A DNA stretch of 64,000 bases from Gyromitra esculenta (taxonomy: Eukaryota > Ascomycota > Pezizomycetes > Pezizales > Discinaceae). Under the pieces are notes generated by a model. It saw nothing but the letters and a program-made list of their open reading frames with translations, made no database searches and had not been told where the DNA came from. Made by a program: the position numbers and the translations under genes. Where the stretch lies: NCBI GenBank assembly GCA_038503075.1, contig JBCAML010000021.1, positions 1,178,001-1,242,000 on the forward strand, given 5' to 3'. Shown piece by piece: positions 10,772 to 20,565 of the stretch. How positions within the stretch are numbered: position 1 is the stretch's first letter; every line of letters begins with the position of its first letter.

Positions 10772-13700
10772 TTAAGAAACTGCGGATCGGACTTTGGTAG
10801 CTATGAACCGCCGTAGTCTGTAATTGGGATCGTCTAAAAGGAGTTTCGTAGCATCAAAATTCACGCCCTGTGATGCTACCTGTAATGCCGTTCGGCCTGC
10901 GGGCCTAGCATCAATATCAACCCCTCTCACCAAGAGCTGCTCCCATCAGCAAAAATAATTATGCCTCCTGGTGATCAGGCATGCCTCCCCTCCCGGCACA
11001 TCTCCGCAGCTGCCTTTTCCTCCCGGAGAAAACCTCCCATCCTCCCCCCCAGGCGAACCTTAACCCACGGGACTTGGAGACAATTTCGAAGGATTCTCTC
11101 GCTAGAGGACCCTGACCCACGCTTTTTAGGAGGAAGTAAACCCTAGCCCACGCGGCTTAGAGCATTCAGTCACGCCTCCCTTCATTCCAGCCCTAAACTC
11201 TTCCTTCCACACCCACATCGACACCTAAGGACCACCCTAGGAAGCTGCTCTATTCGCTGCCTGCCAACTGCCATATAGACGCGCTCCCAACCCCCCTAAG
11301 CTCACCTTGGGAACTCCTACATCGACTACTCGCTAACTACCATACAGCCGCGCTCCCGATACCCCGCGAGCTCGCCTAGGAGAGAGCTATATTGACACGC
11401 TCAGAACCCCGTACGCTGTCGGGATTGTGAGAAGGGCAGAATCCTAAGGATAAGCTGTATCGGGTCACTTGGTATATATACAATGTACATAGAGCATATA
11501 GAGCGTGGAGAGCATATAGACTAGTAATAAATATTTTCGCGAAACAAAAAAAGTCTACTATCCCGAATAAGCGACATGACGAGCGTGATGGACCTGAGTC
11601 AGACTCGAATATTACGCTTTGTGACCCTCTCCATGGAGCTCCTGGAGGCTTTCGGGAGGAGACGGCAGGATCTTCAGAAGACGTATGGAGGAGGCAGCAA
11701 GCTCTCCAGGAGACCCCAGGAGAGGGTGCTTGGGTCGCCCGGAGACTCCTGAAGGAAGTGAATCACCGTGCGCTCCTCCATGAAGGCACATTTACTCCAT
11801 GAGCCTCCCGGCTCTCCCGGGCCTCCCTGGCCTCCAGGAGGCCAGGGAGGAAAAAAAATATTCCTGCTGGTGTCATCCTATCGATATACCCAACCTCTGC
11901 TGCAGTCTGTAAACCCCTGGTATTATTTTCGTCCAAACTATGCTGTTCGTATCCGCCGGCTACCTGATGCGCTATCTGGTTTGGGTCGAGACTAGCACCA
12001 GCTCCGTCGCCCAACGCAATACCAAGACCCATCACATCGGAATTCGAATTCAACCCTATGGCCTGCAATGTCGTCTCGCCAGCGAGCCCAGAATCCACGT
12101 CCATCTCACTGCTTAAGAACTGCACCAAATGATGTTTTCCTTTCTCTGCTACTGCCTGCGAATCCTTACTACAGTTTCCATCGGCCTCAACCTCGCTACC
12201 AAGAGCTCATCAAAACTAAGATGCCCGCACCCAATCACTTCCTTCCTAGCTAGCTTGGCATTTACATCGGCCCCGTTATCCAAAAGCAGTTTCACAATGA
12301 TGGTGTGCCCACCATTCGTTGCCGCTTGTACAGCTGTCTGGCCGTTACTAAGGGCAGGAGCGGCATTAACATCGGCTCCACGCCGCAACAGAATTTTTAC
12401 CACGTCGATATGCCCAGCCTGCGCCGCCGCTTGTAGCGCCGTCCGCCCACCGTCCATAGCGGGCAATGCATTAATGTTTGCCGCATTGCGCAAAAGGAAT
12501 TTTGTTTCGAGATGCCCGATCTCCGCTGCTGCCTGCAATGCTGTTCGACCACCGTGAGGAGCTAGACTCATGTTGATATCTGCCCCCCTTCCGATGAGTA
12601 GCGATAAAAGAGGGAGGTTTCCACCCTGCGCCGCTGCCTGTACCGCCGTTCGGCCATTATGAGTAGCGGGCAATGCGTTAATTTCTGCTCCACGTCCTAG
12701 GAGGAATTTCACCACATCGAGATGCCCACCCTCCGCCGCTGCCTGCAATGCCGTCTGACTATAGTAACGAAGACCGCGGTAGTGTAGGTTAGGTTGAGCG
12801 TTGATATCGGCTCCCTTACCCAAAAGTAGCTCTACTATCTTGGAGCGTCCGCCCGCAGCCGCCCCTTGCAACGCCATCCGACCGCGGATTCTAGCTGGCG
12901 CGGCGTTAATGTCTGCCCCCGTTCCAAGAGTTGCATCACGACGTCGAGATGTCCATTTTCCGCCGCTGCCTGTACCGCGGTACGACCACCATCCCTGGCC
13001 CTGCTTGTAACGCTGTGCGACCATCATGCTCGGCCGGTCCAGCATTAACGTCAGCCCCGTTGCACAAAAGCAAGTTAAGCATACGGAGATGCCCAGCCCC
13101 TGCTGCTTCCTGCAGTGCTGTACGGCCTCCATATTTGGATGGCACGGCATCGATATCTGCTCCCCTATATAAAAGAAGTTGTGCTATTTTATCGTGACCG
13201 CCTTCCGCCGCCGCTTGCAATGCCGTTTGACTATAGTAAGGACGTCCATTGTGATACAGGTACGACCTGAAATTGACATCGACACCTTCGTCCAGGAGCT
13301 GCCTAACTATATCAATGTTCCCCCTCTTCACTGCTATCAACAAAGGCGGCCGAGCTTCACCATAAATTGGTTCCGTATCAGTTTCCCTAAGCAGCCATAA
13401 TTTTTTCAGAGCTTCCGAAGCAGTCGGTCGGCACTTTGGGTCTGCCACTAGTAAGATTCGTGTAAATCTTTTCTCTTCATCCCCTACACCTGAAGTGTCT
13501 AAACTCTCTGCCGGAGATTGGATGATGCCATGACTAAATTCGTAAAGAAGCTGCATATCGACCTGAGCAGGGGCTAAGCCTGATTTCATTCCAGATGTAG
13601 CCGTACTGTCACTATCATGGTAGAGGAACGGCTTTTCCGAGGTCAACAGTTCATGGACCACGCAACCTAAGGCCCACAAATCGACAGCGTTGGTGTATGT

Positions 13701-14486
13701 TCTCCCAACTTTTAGTCCCCGAGGTGACAAGCCTAATTGCTCGGGAGCACGGTAGCCTGGCGTTCCGCAGTTCGTTTTTAACTGGGTATTAATCTCGCGC
13801 TTCGACACCCCAAAATCGGCGATCTTGACCCGTATCGGGGCGATGGAAGCAATGAGAATGTTCTATAAAGATTTTGGGGTGTATTCATTTCTCTCAGTTG
13901 AATTCTCTCACGTGTATTAGGCTGATAACTTACGTGTGGATTGAAGTCACGATGGCAGTATTTCTCCTTATGTAGTATTACAAGTCCTTGTAGGAGCTGC
14001 CTTGTAATAGCTTTTGCCTCTGCCCTTGCTTTTGGTCCAGAGTTATCGATATATTACCGCAGGTCGCCACACTCGGTATACTCCATAGCGATGAAGATGG
14101 ACTCCCTATCTTCGAACCATCCCATAAACTGCACAAAATGATCCGGGTACTGATAACTTCTGTATTAGCGATGTAAGCACAGTTGACCTGGAGGAAATTA
14201 CATCACGTAAATCCGCCAGTATTTCCACTTCTCGCAAAAAGTCCATTTTAAAAAACCGCGTCGATAAGGATTTAACCGCCCTCGCTCTTCCTCCTTCATC
14301 CTTCTCGAGCCATATTGTCCCGAAGCTCCCAGCGCCAACCTCCTTCTCCCGCTTCCACTTCGTTTTAACCAATACAACACCACCCGTATAGTCTAAGTCG
14401 TGGGTTGTATGTATTACCGTATGGTCCGTGTATGCGTATTCTGGTGATTTGGTAGAGAGTCTGTATCGCTCGAGCTTTGCCTCCAT
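10772..14486 (-). pseudogene. Kinase-ankyrin pseudogene, array copy 2, split by an insertion
   Basis: Exon 1 14486-14202 (glycine loop GAGSFGTIW, AVK), exon 2 14149-13934 (216 nt, CHRDFNPH), exon 3 from 13862 (KIADFGVSKRE, GTPGYRAPEQ, DLWALG). Damage: TAA at 14054-14056 in exon 2 (CAA in copy 3), an out-of-frame loss of ANK sequence near 13000, and a 1-nt deletion near 12919. About a dozen ANK units follow down to about 12150, then degenerate units. A 0.9-kb insertion (10947-11873) splits one ANK unit; joining its two sides restores GYIDRMEQLLVRG. Downstream of the insertion the remaining C-terminus (GRTALQV, KLLLDDP) runs to a stop at 10772-10774. In the family the product would be a Ser/Thr kinase with an ANK binding platform; this copy cannot encode it. 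Confidence 0.85.
10947..11873. mobile_element. Insertion inside array copy 2, transposon-like
   Basis: About 0.93 kb of unrelated DNA rich in CCTCC/GGAGG words interrupts an ANK repeat. The left end reads CAGCAAAAATAATTATGCCTCC and the right end, on the opposite strand, CAGCAGGAATATTTTTTTTCC, an imperfect inverted pair. CAT lies at both junctions (10944-10946, 11874-11876) and occurs once in the inferred intact ANK sequence, which suggests a 3-bp target duplication. There is no transposase frame inside, so it would be non-autonomous. The exact ends are uncertain. Confidence 0.5.
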
Positions 14487-14901
14487 AATGTCGTGAATAC
14501 TACGCTTTGGTGGAGATGCTTTTCGTGGAATACCCCGCGAGGCTAGCTGTCACGGCATTGCTCAAGTCACGTGGCTGGTCCAGCTGCTTGTGTTACATGG
14601 TACCTATATCTTGTGAGCGAAGATCTCCTGAATCTAGGTTTTGCCTCGCGATCGTGGATACCAGGGAACTCATCTCCCCAAAATCCACGGCGTACGAGTT
14701 ATTTGTATATTCCTGGTTTTCGCGCTCCCATGGGGATTTATAACCCCACACCGCTTACGACGATGCGTATTTTGGTAGAACTGAATCACAAAAAATCACT
14801 CGTTGATACAGCGAGACAGATTGTTGGAGATGGCTTTCTAATCAGGTACCGAGGACCGATCATAGTAGGAAGCCCCAGGGGGCGAGAGTGAGAGTCCCAG
14901 A

Positions 14902-15196
14902 TGTTGTAATATTGGGGCGCGTAGGGAAGAATAGAAGGCTCGATTACTTGTATTGCATGAGGTGGGCATACGGCCCCTATCTAAATAGCTCTCTCGGGTG
15001 CCCAAGTGCCCGTGGGTTCGGGTACCTGTCTCTCAATCATTTCTGGCTCCGAAGCCACACCCATGGAGGCACTCCGTATTGGGAAGCTTCTCCAACACCG
15101 GATATTGAAGAGTCTCTATATACTGGAATGTGTGTGTTCTCTATAAAAGCAAGCCTGTAGAGCCTCAGCGGACAAGTTAGTCTCTACTTTTCAACA
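14902..15196 (+). mobile_element. Solo LTR-like element, copy B
   Basis: A 295-bp segment beginning TGTTGTAATATTGGGGCGC and ending TTTTCAACA, so its ends are the short inverted pair TGTTG/CAACA of LTRs. A TATA-like CTCTATAAAAG lies near 15140. The first 200 bp match copy A at 1552. No retrotransposon body flanks it, and no clear 5-bp target duplication is visible. Confidence 0.55.
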
Positions 15197-15574
15197 ACAA
15201 ATAGGAAACCACGGACGTTCGGGACACTCTAGGTGTATGAAGACAGTGTGGAGAGTGCATGATGCACCCTCGAGTGATGGTGCACTAATGGCTTGATATT
15301 GCGATCGATTTCCTGTTGATCACCCGAGCAGTAGAATTCACCGCTAAAACCCCAACCATCCAGTGAACGAAATTTTATTAACCCTGTGGTAGAACATCCC
15401 CTACCAACCCTCGATAGATCGTGATCACTCAACACACGTGTCGCTTGCCACCTTTTAATCACAGTAGACGAGATTTAAAACAAGAATGTACACAGTTTTC
15501 GCAAGGAAAGCTACTCTGTATACTCGCTCTTACTACCATTGCGAGTCTCCACTCTTAAAACCACAACCTGGGAT

Positions 15575-15830
15575 TACCTCTGTCAGGTCTACAATGCTGT
15601 TATTCCCATATCCACGGATATTTCCATAGCATCAGAGTGACCTGTCTCAACAGCTACTTATAATGCTCTCCTCATGCTAAGTGTGCAACAGTAAAGTTGA
15701 TCTCCTTACCCAGTAATAACTTTACTACATCATCGTTTTCAGCTGCTTTAAGAGTGATCCCGTTTCTGGCATTGGATGCAAGCTTTACGACATAGGAATA
15801 CCCGCCCTCAGCTATCCCATTATGGTTGCT
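15575..15830 (-). pseudogene. Ankyrin-repeat relic truncated by the LINE fragment
   Basis: The minus strand reads IAEGGYSYVVKLAS, then GITLKAAENDDVVKLLLGK, then after stops AVETGHSDAM. These are ANK-repeat remnants of the array type with lost codons. The relic stops where the LINE-like fragment begins (about 15826), so a sixth array copy probably lost its kinase end there. Confidence 0.6.
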
Positions 15831-16563
15831 GGAGTTCCCGTGCCTACAGCTGACTGGAATCGACTTTACTATCCGGGGATGATCTCGGAGTATCGGAAGA
15901 CCCACCCTTGGTCGTTTTTGATGCTACCAATTACTTTTAACTACATACACGCAAAACCCCTAAGCCAAGGAAAAGTCATCCTAAGCAGGCTGAGAACAGA
16001 GCATATCGACACGAAAAAGCACCTGAAGAGATTCGGAAAGACAGATAACGAAGAGTGCGAATGCGGAGAAGGAGTTCAAGACGCACCACATGCCCTCGTT
16101 GATTGCAAGAATACTGGACAATAAAGAGCTAAAATGGAGAAAAGCTCGGAGGGAAAGATTGATAGAGAAAGACTGCTGTATAGAGAAGAGGGTGCGGGGG
16201 GGCGATCAAGTTAGGTGAGAGTTTTTGGCAAAAGAGGAGAGAGCGGGGAGAGGTGGTGGTGGTGGTGGTAGTTAGAGAAAGAATGGGTGATCTTGAGATA
16301 AGTGCTAATCCAGAACCGTGGGACCGCCTTTCCGAAGGCACGGCATTAGTTAAGGGAAACAAGTATCAGGGGAGGGAGGGGAGTGGAAGTATAGACGAGA
16401 TGTACAGGAGAGAGCTATTGATAGGAGAGATAGGGTAGAGTATTGGAAATGAAGAAGGGTAATTAAGAGTTACATGTAGTTTGTATTTTGTTTTTTTCGG
16501 TTTATTATGCGTGAAGAGTAATAACCTGCGGGTTAAATAAATAAATAATAATAAGTAAAATAA
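15826..16563 (+). mobile_element. 5'-truncated LINE (Tad-like) relic
   Basis: The plus strand at 15822-16124 encodes ILSRLRTEHIDTKKHLKRFG followed by CECGEG...HALVDC. That is the C-terminal pattern of fungal Tad-class non-LTR retrotransposons: a LRTGH-like motif then a Cys-x-Cys-x(n)-His-x4-Cys cluster. It ends near 16563 in a run of TAAA/TAA units, the tail expected for target-primed insertion. The reverse transcriptase body is absent, consistent with 5' truncation. Confidence 0.7.
16251..16270. repeat. (GGT)n microsatellite
   Basis: Short GGT trinucleotide run inside the 3' part of the LINE relic. Confidence 0.8.
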
Positions 16564-17088
16564 AAGCCCTAAGTCACAATCAGCCTAGGGTTAGGGCTTT
16601 GGAATGCTATCCATTCAAGAGTATACACGGCTAGGAACAGACTGCAGGAAAGACCTTTCTCTGCAACTTAGCAATAGCCCAGTTCGCCGATCAACGAGTT
16701 TGAGCTCATATTTGTATCATGAGTTAAAATCCGAGTCCCCTACTTCATGGATCATCAAGCATAACAAAGTAATAAATAAATCATGGACCATCCGCCAGTT
16801 CTTCAACAGAGCATATATAATGGGACCCATCAAAATCAACAATGCAAACAGGACCAATACCAAATCCAGAAATCCTCCTTAAACCATACAGTAGTTTACC
16901 TTTTCCACCCCTTATCTCTTCCAAAAAGTCTGAGTGTAACAGGCACTAAAAAGAACAAACAGTTCACAAACCAAACTTTCAGGAGAGAAGGTTAAAAGGA
17001 ATAGAGTTAATGAAATTTTTAAGAAACAGAAACCATCGTTGATATTTCACCTGTCTCGAAAAATGTCTTTCAAAAATAATACACATCG
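16564..17088. other. Spacer, no gene seen
   Basis: Between the LINE tail and the stop codon of array copy 3. It contains only short open frames without motifs. Confidence 0.5.
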
Positions 17089-19026
17089 TTAGCGCTTAGA
17101 GCGTCCTCCATGTCTGTCTATATCTGGAACAGCGCTATCTTCCAGCAATAAATTTACAATTTCCCTAAACCCATCATATTTTGCTGTCTCGAGTGCTCTT
17201 CCTCGAGCATAGGTATTGACGCCCGCACCATTATTCAGGAGCAGTTTCACCATATCTAGATGGTCACCCTCCACAGCAGCTTCCAACACCGTTGAACCCA
17301 ATAGATCAAACGCAACATTGACGTCCGCCCCGAAATTGAGGAGCAGTTTCGCCATGTCGAGATAGCCGCCCGACGCAGCCTCATACAACGCCGTCAAGCC
17401 CCATGGACCAGACACAGCATTGACGTCCGCCCCGCTATTGAGGAGCAGTTCCACCATATCGAGATTGCCGTCCTGAGCAGCGTCATACAACGCCGTCATA
17501 CTGGATGAATTTGGCACGGCATTGACGTCCGCCCCGCTATCGAGGAGCAGTTTCGCCATGTCGAGATGGCCGCCCTTCGTAGCCTCATACAACGCCGTCA
17601 AGTCCCATGGACCAGACACAGCATTGACGTCCGCCCCATTCTCGATGAGTACCTTTACTACCGAAAGGTGCCCCGCCTTGGCCGCCCATCCCAGTAATGT
17701 AAGTCCGTCTATTCGGAGATCAATTTCACCGATAAGCCTGAGGAGTACTATAACTGCTTCAGTGAATCCATTATACACCGCTTCTCGCATAATACCCTTG
17801 TACCTCCTTGTTAAGGGAGGTAATAAATTAGTGATGTCTGCGCGATACCCCGATACCGCCTGGAGGTTGATCTGAATCCCCAGTGAAGAAAACTGACTCC
17901 TCAATTCTTCAAAATTGAATTGATGTTCTAGCAGCAACATGCTTTTCAAAGCACCAGATGCTGATATTCGGTCTCTCGGATCAGCAGCCATCAACGCCTT
18001 CACAAAATCTATTCCATCCCTCGTCACGTGAGCTTCTTCCAAAATAGCCGTGGGAAACTCGCTCACTCCCTGACAATAATCGTAAAGAAGTTTTGTATCA
18101 ACCACGTGTGTTGTATCGTTCGTTCGCGTGACCACCTCCGACTCCAAGCCCAAATAAGCAGTACTGGGACCGACTTCATTGTAGGCAAATGGTATCTTAG
18201 AAGTTAAGATTTCATGCAGCAGGGAACCTAAGGCCCATAAATCTACAGCATTGGTGTACTTGCTCATTCTTCTGTCCAGAAATCCTAGTTGCTCGGGGCT
18301 TTGTAACACTGGGTTCCACAATTCGTCCGCAGATGAGTGCCTATCTCGCATTTCGACACCCCGAAATCGGCAATCTTAACCCGCAGCGGAGAGAATGCAG
18401 CAATCAGGACGTTCTATAGTCTTTTAGAATATACCCTAAATCTCTCGAGCTCATGTCAAACCTGCGGCTTCAAATCCCGATGACAAACTTTCTTCCGGTG
18501 TAATACTGCAAGCCCTTGCAAAAGCTGTCTCGCAATCGTGAAGGCCTCTGACTTTGCGTTTTCTCTGTAGTCTTTGATATATTGGCCCAAATCTCCTAAC
18601 TCAAAATACTCCATTGCGATGAAAACGGAACAGCTATCCTCAAATCACCCGAAAAAGCGTACGAAATGATGCGAATGCTGTTAAAAGGAAGGTCAGAAAC
18701 GTAGGTATGTATACCACAATCATCCTGGATGAATTTACTTCTCGTAAACTTTCCATTATTTCGATTTCCCTTATAAATTTTCGGTGGAGTTTTGATCTAC
18801 CGAGCCCTTTAACCGCTCTTAATGCTCCACGCTGCTCTCTTTCAACCCATACACTCCCAAAGCCCCCTTCGCCAACCTTCTTCTGTCGTTTCCATTTCTC
18901 CCCAACCTCCTGGAACACTGACTTCCTTTTCATGTGGACCACGGTATCCCCAACGTAAGCAGATTCGGAGGATTGGGTCGGAAGCCTACATCGCTCGAGT
19001 TTCTCAGTTTTGGGGTCCATGGCCAT
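17089..19026 (-). pseudogene. Kinase-ankyrin pseudogene, array copy 3
   Basis: Exon 1 19026-18739 (glycine loop GEGGFGSVW, AVK), exon 2 18677-18462 (216 nt, CHRDLKPQ), exon 3 18413-17089. Two lesions are visible: TGA at 18645-18647 where the family has Trp in GWFED (TGG to TGA), and a missing base near 18294-18300 between GCC-CC and GAG in the APEQ motif, which leaves exon 3 one base short of frame. The C-lobe and six ANK units remain open for 420 codons (18351-17089). The lesions are few, so this is the youngest of the recognisable pseudogenes. An alternative is assembly error, but two independent lesions make that unlikely. Confidence 0.8.
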
Positions 19027-19206
19027 AGTTCAATCTTATGTTGTGTAAATCGGTGGTACTTGAATAGCAGGGCACTCGTGGCTAGTCTATCGGTTGTCGT
19101 GCGATGCCCTGAGTTCTACCACGAAGTGTGAGCTGGCACCATACCGAGACAACCCACCAGTAGGAACGACCAAACTCGAGCCTCCACTTCGCCTCACCCA
19201 GCATAC

Positions 19207-19361
19207 AGGGACTTATGGGCGGACGGTGGTTATGGGCGGATGGCGGACAGGGGTATAAAATTACCGTATTTGGCAGCGTAAATCCCATATCCGGACGTGC
19301 CAAGCCAAAAAGACCCCTGTCCGCCATCAGACCATAACCGCCGTCCGCCCATAGGTCCCTG
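19207..19361. mobile_element. Foldback MITE with TA flanks (MITE-2)
   Basis: 155 bp with inverted arms of about 50 bp differing at a few positions. Left arm starts CAGGGACTTATGGGCGGACG; right arm, opposite strand, starts CAGGGACCTATGGGCGGACG; both reach GGCGGACAGGGGT. TA dinucleotides flank it at 19205-19206 and 19362-19363. It lies about 180 bp upstream of the start codon of array copy 3. Confidence 0.88.
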
Positions 19362-19730
19362 TAGCCTCAGCCTCAACTTTACTTCACTTTCTTCCACCCA
19401 TTTAAACCAAAAAAAATAAACAGGTGTAGCAATAACGTGTTGAGTGTTTCAGAAATCACTGTTTTAAAAACATCGGGAATTAATCGACCGACCGTAGGGC
19501 AGGGCTATCCTCTCTTCAGACCCGAATCTAGGTAAAGCATATGCATTAGTGCAGGAAAGTTCCCCAACCCCTGGTAACCCTAATCAGAGCCTCCTGCTAA
19601 AGCCCCTTCTGATACCCTACTAGAAAGCCTTTCCCTGATAGCTAACCACAGACGAGCAATAGCTCGAGTGATGTACCATGATAATAGCAACCAGCCTAGT
19701 TCAAAAAGGTTTAGCTATAAATGCTAGTTA

Positions 19731-19953
19731 TCCCTTAGACCGTCAGGCCCGATCAAAATTTAGAGCACTAACCGGATATGGAAGGCATGATATGTTCAAC
19801 CCAGAAATCAAAGGCTTCGGCATGAGCTTATCTGATCGCTTGTGAAGCCTAGACATGCCAATTCTACCCATTCTCAGTGTAGAACATATCGTGCCTTCTA
19901 TAGAGTATCTGGTTAGTGCTCTAAATTTTGATCGGACTTGACGGTCTAAGGGA
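19731..19953. mobile_element. Foldback MITE with TA flanks (MITE-3)
   Basis: 223 bp with arms of about 75 bp. Left arm starts TCCCTTAGACCGTCAGG; right arm, opposite strand, starts TCCCTTAGACCGTCAAG; both contain GATCAAAATTTAGAGCACTA. TA lies on both sides (19729-19730, 19954-19955). The termini resemble those of MITE-1 (TCCC-TAGAC-GT), so the two may be mobilised by the same transposase. Confidence 0.9.
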
Positions 19954-20565
19954 TAGTGGTTGGCTGGGCCAGGCTAGTTCTATGGTATACGCGTCTTTCT
20001 ATTAACCACACAGAGTAAGTCAGAGCGGTGATTGTGCCCCTAAAACTCAAGTTGTTCTAGGATACTAGGAACCCTAGCATCGCTCTACAATGAAATTAGT
20101 TGAGCATATTCCAGAGAAATCCTAGGAAACTACCAGAAGATCGCTGCATTAAAGAAATAAGGGTACAGCTTTTACATCATCAGGTCTCCCGTGGCGATTT
20201 TAATGGAGACGTACTCTACGTATACGTGATCAAAAACACTACCTTTCCCAAGGTAGAAAATAACTTAGAAGCTACCCTAAGCTATGCTCATCCTCCAAAT
20301 AATGGGAACTCCTTCAAGCCTAAACTCCAGCATTCGTCAAATTCTCTCCAGCGAATGATATATCCACATACTCGCTGCATTGCAGCTTCACCAACAATAA
20401 GTAATTAAGGAGAACGAAGGGAGTGAAACGTTGCCAGCAAAGAAAACAAGAAAAATGAAATGAAATATCTTCTGCTAAATTTAATCCTTCCATCGTTATG
20501 GCCACATAACCCAAGTCAATATATCGATATTACATGAGCTCATGTACCAGCCACTCTCTTATGTC
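19954..20565. other. 3' flank of the intact kinase-ANK gene
   Basis: No gene seen. The open frames at 20100-20514 lack motifs. Confidence 0.5.
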
